This document shows positions 16,439 to 23,858 of a stretch of 64,000 nt of DNA, piece by piece. The stretch spans positions 124,001-188,000 of the forward strand of contig NZ_JABFCL010000002.1 of assembly GCF_017566145.1 (NCBI RefSeq), in the 5' to 3' direction. The notes below the pieces were generated by a model. That model was not told the origin of the DNA and ran no database searches. It worked only from the letters and a program-made list of their open reading frames with translations. Source of the DNA: Bittarella massiliensis (ex Durand et al. 2017). GTDB lineage: Bacteria > Bacillota > Clostridia > Oscillospirales > Ruminococcaceae. Each line of letters opens with the position of its first letter. The stretch's first letter is position 1. Position numbers and translations under genes: made by a program.

Positions 16439-17065
16439 ATGACCAAACTGACCCGGCGGGAGCGAACGCTGCTCTACGCCATGTTTCTCGTCCTCTTTGC
16501 GGCGGGGGCCTTCCTCCTGGCGCGGCCCCTGGCGGCGTCCCGGGACGCCGCCCAGGAACAGCTGGCGCAGGACAGGGAGGCCGCCCAGCTGATGGAGCGG
16601 CAGATCGCCCTGGCCCAGACCTACGAGGGCCAGATCAGCGCCTGCAAGGAGGAGATCGCCGAGCTCTCCGGCAACTTTCCGGCCCCCATGGTCTCCAACC
16701 GGGCCGACCAGATGGTGACCAACTTGGCCGTCCGCCACCGGCTGACCCCGGTGAAGGAGACCATCTCCGACCCGGTGAACACCCCCATCCCGGCCTATCT
16801 CTCCCAGCCCGCCGAGCAGGAGAGCGCCGCCCAGGAGGAGGGAGAGGCCGTCGGCGCCCTGGTCACCACCGAGATCGAGCTGCAGGCCTACGGCACCCTG
16901 TCCAACCTGCAAAACCTCCTGGAGGAGGTCAAGGACCTGCCCGAACTGCGGGTCACCCAGTACAAGACCACCGTGGAGCGCAGCAAGGACGAGGCGGGCA
17001 ACACCGTCAAGCGCACCCTGTTTACCATCCACTTCGCCATCTACCAGTACCAGCCGGGCGAGTAG
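16439..17065 (+). CDS. pilO: PilO-like bitopic pilus assembly protein
   Basis: A 208-residue protein starting at ATG 16439 after GAGGAGGAAAA. A short cytoplasmic end, one transmembrane helix (about 11-28), a coiled-coil segment (about 35-75) and a C-terminal ferredoxin-like domain with LQAYGTLSNLQNLLEEV follow the PilO/GspM plan. It is expected to pair with the PilN-like protein and align the platform. The middle part (about 120-138) is acidic and probably disordered. Confidence 0.75.
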   Translation: MTKLTRRERTLLYAMFLVLFAAGAFLLARPLAASRDAAQEQLAQDREAAQLMERQIALAQTYEGQISACKEEIAELSGNFPAPMVSNRADQMVTNLAVRHRLTPVKETISDPVNTPIPAYLSQPAEQESAAQEEGEAVGALVTTEIELQAYGTLSNLQNLLEEVKDLPELRVTQYKTTVERSKDEAGNTVKRTLFTIHFAIYQYQPGE

Positions 17066-17098
17066 CCCCCAAACCGCCGCAGAAGGGAGAGATCTGCC

Positions 17099-19015
17099 GT
17101 GCGCGCCAAACAACAGCGAGAGCGGGGCTCCGCCATGCTCTGGTCGGTGCTGGTGCTGGCCATCATCGCCATCTTCGCCACCGGGGTGCTCACCCTGGCC
17201 CTCTCCTTCTCCCAGCGCAGCATCCAAAACGACAGCCGGCAGCAGGCCTACCTCACCGCCCGCTCGGCGGTGGACGCCCTCTCCTCCCAGCTGCACGCGC
17301 TGGAGGCGGGGCAGCAGTCGGAACTGGTCCCCACCACCCCCGAGGGCATTCGGGTGGAAATCCCCCAAACCGAGGGGATGGGCAGCTGCACCGCCACCAT
17401 TGCCCGGCCGGAGGAGGGGGTCATCACCATCACCGCCACCGCCCGCTACGGCTCCCAGGAGCAGACGGTGGTGGGCCGCCTCACCCGGGAAGGGGGCGGC
17501 GACGGCGACCTGCCGGTCACCGACCTCTCCGGCTTTGTGGGCTTTGTGGGCGGCCGGTGGACCGTCAGCGGCCAGCTGGAACTGGAGGGGGATGCGGGGG
17601 ACGGGGACGCCTCGGCCATGTACGTGCTCGAGAGCATCCGCTCCGGTACCGGGCAGAAGGGCCACGTCCACGCCGACCTCCCCCCCGTTTTGGCCCCCGG
17701 CTGCAGCTGGCCCAAAGAGGTGGGGTACGACGGCGCGAACCGGGAGCCGGTCAACCAGGAGATCACCGCCTCCCTCCCCCAGATCACCTTCCCCGAAGAG
17801 GGGGTGAAAACCCTCCCCGCCGGCACCTGGAGCGCCACCCTGGGGGGCGGCCAGCAGTGGTACCAGTTCGAGGGGAGCACCTCCCCCTCGGTGCTGACGA
17901 TCACCGGGGATCAGGACATCTACATCCGGGTCGCCCGGGGCCAGAAACTCTATCTTAGCAAGATCGTCCGGGACGAGGACACCGCCGACGTGCAAATTTT
18001 CGTCCTGTTGGAGGAGGGGGAGCCCGGGGCGGGGGGGAGCGCCCCCCTCTTTCAGACCGAGTACGGCTTTGAAAACCCCGACAACGCCCCCCTCTACATC
18101 TGCGGCGGGGCGGATACCGAGGTCCTCCTGGGCGGGGACACCGAGTTGACCGGCAGCATCTACTGTGCAGGTGCGGTGGAGACCGGCCACAAGACCGAAC
18201 TGGAATACCGCCCGCCGTCCACCGGCAGCGCGGGAGAGGGTCCCGGCGGCGGGGGGGAGAGCGGCCCCTTCACCGGGATGGTGGCCAACCACTGGTGGCT
18301 GGGCGGCTACACCTACACCTTCGGCACCCCGGACGCCCCCTGTGACATGGTGGTGCTGCAGGACTTTCAGGAGGTGGGCTCCCAGAACCGGGTGGTGACC
18401 TACCGCGCCCCCATCGTCAGATCGGGGGCCACCGGAGCCGGGGGAAACACCGTCCGCTGGAGCGTGGAGCCCCAGTGGAGCGAGAGCCCCGCCGTCCCCC
18501 GCCCCCGCCTTCCCAGCGGCCCCGCCGATGGGAATACGGCCACCCTGCGGCTGGAAAACGGCGCCACAGTGGAGATCGGCGGCGAGGGGGAGCACTGGTA
18601 CCGCTGCGAGGGCGGCTGGCAGCAAAACGCCACCGTCCGGGTGGTGGGGAGCGGCGATTGCTACGTCGTCGTCCCCGCCGGGCAGAAGCTGCAGTGCAAC
18701 TTTGTCCGCCCGGCCACCGAGGGGGACGTGCGGGTCTTCATCGTCCTCGAGGACGGCGCCTCCCAGTGGAGCCAGACCGAGTTTGAAACCGCATATAGCG
18801 GCAGGTGGAGCCAGCCGGACAACCTCAACCTCTACGTGTTGGGGGGAGGGGAGACCAAACTCACCCTCTGGGGGGAGATCCGCGGCGCGGCCTACGTGGA
18901 CCACCTGCAGTGCAACCGGGCCGACATCCAGTTTCACTCCCGCCCCACCGAGGTGGGAAAACCCGCCGCCCCCAGCAGCGGCCGCTGGAAGCTGGTGCGC
19001 TACGAGGCGGCCTAG
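17099..19015 (+). CDS. PilX-like large minor pilin with duplicated beta-rich module
   Basis: A 638-residue protein starting at GTG 17099 after AAGGGAGAG. The N-terminus (RERGSAMLWSV, then about 20 hydrophobic residues) resembles PilX-type minor pilins, without a standard G/FTLIE site. The rest is Gly-, Thr- and Trp-rich beta-type sequence. Two modules of about 140 residues (about 241-385 and 481-635) are clearly related. Each has a WYxxEG start, a GQKLYL or GQKLQC step, an IFVLLEEG or VFIVLEDG strand and an LYICGG or LYVLGG strand. It is far larger than usual for PilX and could be a tip adhesin. Confidence 0.7.
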   Translation: MRAKQQRERGSAMLWSVLVLAIIAIFATGVLTLALSFSQRSIQNDSRQQAYLTARSAVDALSSQLHALEAGQQSELVPTTPEGIRVEIPQTEGMGSCTATIARPEEGVITITATARYGSQEQTVVGRLTREGGGDGDLPVTDLSGFVGFVGGRWTVSGQLELEGDAGDGDASAMYVLESIRSGTGQKGHVHADLPPVLAPGCSWPKEVGYDGANREPVNQEITASLPQITFPEEGVKTLPAGTWSATLGGGQQWYQFEGSTSPSVLTITGDQDIYIRVARGQKLYLSKIVRDEDTADVQIFVLLEEGEPGAGGSAPLFQTEYGFENPDNAPLYICGGADTEVLLGGDTELTGSIYCAGAVETGHKTELEYRPPSTGSAGEGPGGGGESGPFTGMVANHWWLGGYTYTFGTPDAPCDMVVLQDFQEVGSQNRVVTYRAPIVRSGATGAGGNTVRWSVEPQWSESPAVPRPRLPSGPADGNTATLRLENGATVEIGGEGEHWYRCEGGWQQNATVRVVGSGDCYVVVPAGQKLQCNFVRPATEGDVRVFIVLEDGASQWSQTEFETAYSGRWSQPDNLNLYVLGGGETKLTLWGEIRGAAYVDHLQCNRADIQFHSRPTEVGKPAAPSSGRWKLVRYEAA

Positions 19016-19046
19016 CGGAGAAGAGAAAGAGAGAGGAGGGCGCAAG

Positions 19047-19415
19047 ATGGAGCGCAGAGAGCGGGCAAAGCCCGCCGCCACCGGGGGGATGACCCTGGTG
19101 GAGGTGGTGGTTTCCCTGGCCCTGTTGGCGATTGTCGCCCTCATCCTGGTGACCGGCTTCTCGGCGGCGGGCAAGCTGATCCGCCGGGGAACCGACACCA
19201 AAAACAGCACCGACAAGACCATCTCCGCCCTGGAGATGCTCGCCGGCGGCCTCCCCCCCGCCGACGAGGTGGACAGCACAGAGGAGGAGAGCGCCCTCAC
19301 CTACACCCTCAACGGCGCGACCCGCAGTGTAAAGGGCCGCACCATCACCGTCACCGACCCGGAGAACCCGGCCATCAGCCACCGGGTCTTTATTCCCGAT
19401 GCGCCGGCGCAGTAG
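19047..19415 (+). CDS. Minor type IV prepilin (PilV/GspI-like)
   Basis: A 122-residue prepilin with start ATG 19047 after GAGGAGGG. The leader ends GG and is followed by MTLVEVVVSLALLAI, a class III cleavage site with Met at +1 and Glu at +5. The helix and short globular domain fit a minor pilin of the PilV/GspI group. The last 17 bases overlap the next prepilin gene, so the two are co-translated. Confidence 0.82.
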   Translation: MERRERAKPAATGGMTLVEVVVSLALLAIVALILVTGFSAAGKLIRRGTDTKNSTDKTISALEMLAGGLPPADEVDSTEEESALTYTLNGATRSVKGRTITVTDPENPAISHRVFIPDAPAQ

Positions 19416-19971
19416 GGGCCCGGCCGCCCGCCGCGGCTGGACTTTGGTGGAGGTGTCGGTGGTGCTCCTGCTGCTGGTGCTGGTGGTGGCCCTGGCGGGG
19501 GGGATGATCCTCTCCGGAGGCAACCTGCTGGGCCGCAGCGCCCAGCTGGGGGAGGAAAAGCGCATCGGCGACGCCGCCTGCCAGTGGCTTTCGGGCAAGC
19601 TGCGCTACGCCACCGAACTGCGCCTCGCCGGGGGGGGCGACCTCTCCGCCCCCGAGGCCGTCTGGGTGGAGGACGGCCGCCTCTGGTACCGAAACAGCGG
19701 GGAGGGGGACCCCCAGCCCGGCCAGGGGATCGACTACTACGGCGACGCCTTCTACCAGGGGCGCACCCTGTCCGTCACCGCCGCCCTGCACGACCAGCAC
19801 TACCTGGACTTGGCGGTGCGGGTCCACCGCGCCGGCGGGGAGGTCTGCTACACCACCCGCACCACCGTCAAGCTGCTCAACTTGGAAATTGGCGGTGTCC
19901 CGGCAGAAGGACCGGCCGGCGAGAGCGAGGACCCGGCCTTCCTCTTTGCCAGCGGGCAGGGGGCAAGCTGA
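19399..19971 (+). CDS. Minor type IV prepilin (PilW/GspJ-like)
   Basis: A 190-residue prepilin starting at ATG 19399, inside the end of the previous gene. The cleavage site is RRG/WTLVEVSVV, with Trp at +1 and Glu at +5. The remaining domain of about 150 residues has the size and strand pattern of PilW/GspJ minor pilins, which help start pilus assembly. An RTTVKLLNLEI strand near the end is followed by an acidic, probably disordered tail. Confidence 0.8.
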   Translation: MRRRSRGPAARRGWTLVEVSVVLLLLVLVVALAGGMILSGGNLLGRSAQLGEEKRIGDAACQWLSGKLRYATELRLAGGGDLSAPEAVWVEDGRLWYRNSGEGDPQPGQGIDYYGDAFYQGRTLSVTAALHDQHYLDLAVRVHRAGGEVCYTTRTTVKLLNLEIGGVPAEGPAGESEDPAFLFASGQGAS

Positions 19972-20010
19972 CCGGCCGAGACCGCAACACAGAGGAAAAG
20001 GGGAGTATCC

Positions 20011-21681
20011 ATGAAAAACATACCCATCGGCGAGGTGCTCAAGGAGTACGGCTACATCACCGAGGAGCAGCTGCAGCAGGCCCTGGCGGCCCAAAAGCAA
20101 AACCGCAGCCGCCGCCTGGGCGAAATTCTCGAGGACATGGGCTTTGTCACCGAGCGCCAAAAGCTGGAGGCCCTGGGCCAGAGGATGGGGCTGCCGGTGG
20201 TGGACCTGGCCACCTATGAGGTGGACACCGACGCGGTGGGCAAAATCCCCAAACAGCTGGCCCTGCGCCACGGGGTCATCGCCGTGGCCCAGCAGGGGGG
20301 GCACCTGGTGGTGGCCACCAGCGACCCCCTCAACTTCTACGGCACCGAGGAGGTGCGCCAGATCACCGGCCTGCCGGTGGACTCGGTGCTGGCCGAAAAG
20401 GCCCCCATCGATGCGGCCATCGCCCACTACTACGCCGAGATCGGGGCCAAACTGGCCGCCGAGCAGGCCAACAAGGACGTGGAGCCCCTGCCCATCTCCC
20501 CCATCGAGGTGGAGGAGGGGGAGGGCGACGCCCCGGTGGTCAAGCTGCTGGCAAGCCTCCTGGACCGGGGCTACAACTCGGGGGCCAGCGACATCCACGT
20601 CGAGCCCTTTGAGCGCCAGACCTCGGTGCGGATGCGGCTGGACGGGGTGATCGTCGATTACGTCACCCTCTCCCCGGCCATCCACCCCTCCCTCATCACC
20701 CGCATTAAAATCCTCGCCGGGCTGGACATCGCCGAGCGCCGCCAGCCGCAGGACGGCCACTTTCGCCAGAAGGTGGACGGGCAGGACGTCAACATCCGCG
20801 TCTCCATCGTCCCCACCATCTACGGGGAGAAGGCGGTGCTCCGCTTCCTCAACCAAAACACCCCCATCGACCGGGCGGGCCAGTTCGGGATGGACGACGA
20901 CAACTACCAAAAGTTCTCCCAGATGCTCCGCTCCCCCCACGGCATCATCTACATGACCGGGCCCACCGGCTCGGGCAAGACCACCACCCTCTACATGATT
21001 TTGGAGCGGATGGCCGAGCGCACCCTCAACATCTCCACCATTGAAGACCCGGTGGAGAGGGACATCTTCCGCATCAACCAGATGCAGGTCAACACCGCCG
21101 CCGGCCTCACCTTCGACGCGGGGCTGCGGGCCCTGCTGCGGCAGGACCCCGACGTGATCATGGTGGGGGAGACCCGGGACAGCGAGACCGCCTCCATCTC
21201 GGTGCGGGCGGCCATCACCGGCCACCTGGTCTTCTCCACCCTCCACACCAACGACGCCCTCTCGGCCATCGTCCGCCTGCAGGACATGGGGCTGCCGGCC
21301 TACATGGTGGCAAACTCCCTGGTGGGGATCGTGGCCCAGCGGCTGGTGCGCAAAGTCTGCCCCCACTGCGCCGAGGAGTACGTCCCCGACGAGACCGAGC
21401 GGGCCGCCCTGGGGGCCGACCTGCCCCGGCTGCGCCGGGGAAAGGGCTGCCACATCTGCGGGCACACCGGCTACAAGGGGCGCATCGCCATCCACGAGGT
21501 GGCACTGGTCGACCGGCAGATCCGGCGAATGATCTCCGCAGGGGCCCCCATGGACGACATCGCCCAGTACGCCCGCGAGGAGCAGGGGATGCGCACCCTG
21601 CGCGACAGCGCCCTGCAACTGGTGCAAAGCGGGGTCACCACAGTGGAGGAATTCCTCAAGGTGACCTACTACGCCGACTGA
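20011..21681 (+). CDS. pilB: Type IV pilus assembly ATPase (PilB/GspE)
   Basis: A 556-residue motor ATPase starting at ATG 20011. The N-terminal MshEN-type domain (about 1-140) includes the LGEILEDMGFVT pattern, a fold that binds c-di-GMP in some relatives. The ATPase core has Walker A GPTGSGKTTT (about 317), an Asp box (TIEDPVE), Walker B (LRQDPDVIMVGE) and a His box (TGHLVFSTLHT). A zinc site is formed by CPHC and CHICGHTG (about 450-492). It powers pilus extension. The presence of an MshEN domain next to a diguanylate cyclase gene raises the possibility of direct c-di-GMP control. Confidence 0.95.
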   Translation: MKNIPIGEVLKEYGYITEEQLQQALAAQKQNRSRRLGEILEDMGFVTERQKLEALGQRMGLPVVDLATYEVDTDAVGKIPKQLALRHGVIAVAQQGGHLVVATSDPLNFYGTEEVRQITGLPVDSVLAEKAPIDAAIAHYYAEIGAKLAAEQANKDVEPLPISPIEVEEGEGDAPVVKLLASLLDRGYNSGASDIHVEPFERQTSVRMRLDGVIVDYVTLSPAIHPSLITRIKILAGLDIAERRQPQDGHFRQKVDGQDVNIRVSIVPTIYGEKAVLRFLNQNTPIDRAGQFGMDDDNYQKFSQMLRSPHGIIYMTGPTGSGKTTTLYMILERMAERTLNISTIEDPVERDIFRINQMQVNTAAGLTFDAGLRALLRQDPDVIMVGETRDSETASISVRAAITGHLVFSTLHTNDALSAIVRLQDMGLPAYMVANSLVGIVAQRLVRKVCPHCAEEYVPDETERAALGADLPRLRRGKGCHICGHTGYKGRIAIHEVALVDRQIRRMISAGAPMDDIAQYAREEQGMRTLRDSALQLVQSGVTTVEEFLKVTYYAD

Positions 21682-21717
21682 CGCCGGCGCGAGACGAGAG
21701 AAACGAGGTTTTGCAAG

Positions 21718-22764
21718 ATGACCATTCAGGAGCTGGTCGCCTGCGGGCGGCAGAGCGGGTGTTCCGACATCCACCTCACCGCGGGGGCCCCGGTCCCCTG
21801 TGCCCTGCGCCGGGACGGCGCCCTCTTCCCCGCCCCCTTTTCGCTGGACAGCGGCGAGGTTGAGGCGCTCATCCGCGCCCTGGCCGAGGGCGAGCGGCCC
21901 GAGGGCCTCTGCCGGGGGGAGGACATGGACTTTGCCTTCGCCCTGCCGCAGGGGCGGCAGCGGGTCAACATCTTCTGGCAGCAGGGCCAGCCGGCGGCGG
22001 CCATCCGCCTGCTGTCCGAGCACATCCCCACCCTGGAGGAGCTCTCTCTGCCCCCGGTACTGGGGCAGCTGGCCGACAGTCCCCGGGGGCTGATCCTGGT
22101 CACCGGCCCCACCGGCAGCGGCAAGTCCACCACCCTGGCGGCCATGATCCAGCGCATCAACCGCAGCCGCCCCGCCCACATCCTCACGGTGGAGGACCCG
22201 GTGGAGTACCTCTACACCCCCGAACGGGCCACCGTCCACCAGCGCGAGGTGGGGCGGGACGTGCCCTCCTTTGCCGCCGCCCTGCGCTCGGCCCTGCGGG
22301 AGGACCCGGACGTGATCCTGGTGGGGGAGATGCGCGATTACGAGACCATCTCCGCCGCCGTCACCGCAGCCGAGACCGGGCACCTGGTCCTCTCCACCCT
22401 GCACACCACCGGCGCGGCCCAGACCATCGACCGCATTGTGGATGTCTGCCCGCCCCAGGCCCAGTCCCAGATGCGCTCCCAGCTCTCGGCCATCCTGCGG
22501 GGGGTCATCACCCAGCAGCTGCTCCCCCGGGTGGGGGGCGGGCGGATCGCCGCCACCGAGGTGCTGGTGGGCACCGACGCAGTGCTCAACCTGATCCGCG
22601 AGAACAAGTGCCACCAGCTGGACACCCCCATGCAGGCGGGGGCCGCCCAGGGGATGCACACCCTGAACGCCGACCTGGCCAACCTGGCCCGCCGGGGCGT
22701 CATCGACCGGCAGACGGCGCTGCTGGCCTCCACCTCCCCCGCCAATCTGCGGGAATACCTGTGA
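21718..22764 (+). CDS. pilT: Twitching motility retraction ATPase (PilT)
   Basis: A 348-residue hexameric ATPase of PilT length, starting at ATG 21718. It has the N-terminal CSDIHLTAGAPV stretch, Walker A GPTGSGKST (about 130), an Asp box (TVEDPVEYLY), Walker B (LREDPDVILVGEMRD), a His box (TGHLVLSTLHT) and the C-terminal segment ending in NLREYL. It drives pilus retraction, so the pili here are likely able to twitch or take up DNA. It sits 36 bases after pilB. Confidence 0.95.
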   Translation: MTIQELVACGRQSGCSDIHLTAGAPVPCALRRDGALFPAPFSLDSGEVEALIRALAEGERPEGLCRGEDMDFAFALPQGRQRVNIFWQQGQPAAAIRLLSEHIPTLEELSLPPVLGQLADSPRGLILVTGPTGSGKSTTLAAMIQRINRSRPAHILTVEDPVEYLYTPERATVHQREVGRDVPSFAAALRSALREDPDVILVGEMRDYETISAAVTAAETGHLVLSTLHTTGAAQTIDRIVDVCPPQAQSQMRSQLSAILRGVITQQLLPRVGGGRIAATEVLVGTDAVLNLIRENKCHQLDTPMQAGAAQGMHTLNADLANLARRGVIDRQTALLASTSPANLREYL

Positions 22765-22778
22765 GAGGGGGGCGCACA

Positions 22779-23702
22779 GTGAGGGCAAACAGACGGGCCG
22801 CCCGCAAAGGGCGGCAGGGCTTCACCCTGGTGGAGGTCATTGTGGTGCTGGTGATCCTGGCGGTGCTGGCGGCCCTCCTCATCCCCTCCATGGTGAAGTG
22901 GATCGACAAGTCCCACGAGAAAATCTGCCAGATTAACCGCAGCGACATCGCCCGCTACTACCAGGCGGCCCTCCCCCTGGAGCCGGAACTGCAGGGGGAC
23001 AGCCAGAACGGCCGGGCCGACAGGGTGCTTCCCTTCCTGCGGGAGACGGGCTATGTGGAGGAGGGGGTCGAGTGCCCCGACGGGGGGGCCTACCTCTCCC
23101 TCTACGACAACGTAAACGGCGGGGTCATCTTTGTCTGCTCCAAACACCTGGGGGACGCGAGCGAGGCGGTGCAAAACCAGGTCAACACCGGCACCGTCTA
23201 CCAATACGGCGCCAACGCCTTAAAAAACTACCTCGACATCATGGGGGACGACACCTTGAGCAAGGACGAAAAGCAGAAGCGGCTCAAGGAGCTGGGGATC
23301 GAGAGCATGTACACCAACAAAGACCCCTCCCTCATCAACAACGAGAGTTTCCGCAAAGCCGTCTACGAGCAAAACGGCGGCTGGGGCGAACTGAAGGTGG
23401 ATGGCCGCACCTATTACGTCCAGCCCTACTACAACACCGTCAAGCAGGACAAGACGGAAAACGCCCTGGTGATCTTTGCCAACACAAACGCCAACAACAG
23501 CGGCAACTGGACGGCCAACTACATCTACAACCGGGACGACGGCAGTTGGTACCAGTGCACCACCGGCTCCAAGTCCATCAACGGCAAGAGCTGGAGCGAC
23601 ATCAAATACGACCTGGAAAACGAAAAGGCGTACAACGGCTCCCCCCAGTGGGTCAAGGTCGACAAGGTCTTCGGCCTCCCCGACGGGACGGAGGGGATGT
23701 AG
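22779..23702 (+). CDS. Second type IV prepilin, long form
   Basis: A 307-residue prepilin. GTG 22779 follows GAGAGGGGGGC. The cleavage site is RQG/FTLVE. The first 35 mature residues differ from the short pilin at 12326 at only two positions (Ile to Val, Ala to Ser), and the two then diverge completely. The long C-terminal domain is polar, with many Asn, Tyr and Trp residues (ANTNANNSGNW, YNRDDGSWYQC). It might be an alternative subunit, a tip protein or a pseudopilin with its own ligand. It ends the pilus locus, followed by a strong terminator. Confidence 0.88.
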   Translation: MRANRRAARKGRQGFTLVEVIVVLVILAVLAALLIPSMVKWIDKSHEKICQINRSDIARYYQAALPLEPELQGDSQNGRADRVLPFLRETGYVEEGVECPDGGAYLSLYDNVNGGVIFVCSKHLGDASEAVQNQVNTGTVYQYGANALKNYLDIMGDDTLSKDEKQKRLKELGIESMYTNKDPSLINNESFRKAVYEQNGGWGELKVDGRTYYVQPYYNTVKQDKTENALVIFANTNANNSGNWTANYIYNRDDGSWYQCTTGSKSINGKSWSDIKYDLENEKAYNGSPQWVKVDKVFGLPDGTEGM

Positions 23703-23721
23703 GATTCGAAAAGAGGCGATC

Positions 23722-23778
23722 GAGGAGAGACCGGCCTTGCAGTTCTTGGGCTGCAAGGCCGGTCTCTCCTCCTTTTTT
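23722..23778 (+). terminator. Strong terminator ending the pilus locus
   Basis: A 20-base perfect stem (AGGAGAGACCGGCCTTGCAG with its complement) closes on a short loop and is followed by TTTTTT. It separates the pilus locus from the accessory block. Confidence 0.95.
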
Positions 23779-23858
23779 ACCTCTCCCAGCCAAGACGGGG
23801 ATGCGCCAAAAAAGGTACATGGACGGTGGCATACTGGAGTTGGAAAGGGGGGACCGAG

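Noticed and set aside
19390..22788. A very long open frame on the minus strand (over 1100 codons) opposite the pilus ATPase genes
   Set aside because: It is a shadow caused by the G/C-rich third positions of pilB and pilT. The composition is unnatural and no motif is present. Similar shadows lie opposite the metallophosphatase gene (1141-3465) and ppdK (50349-53318).
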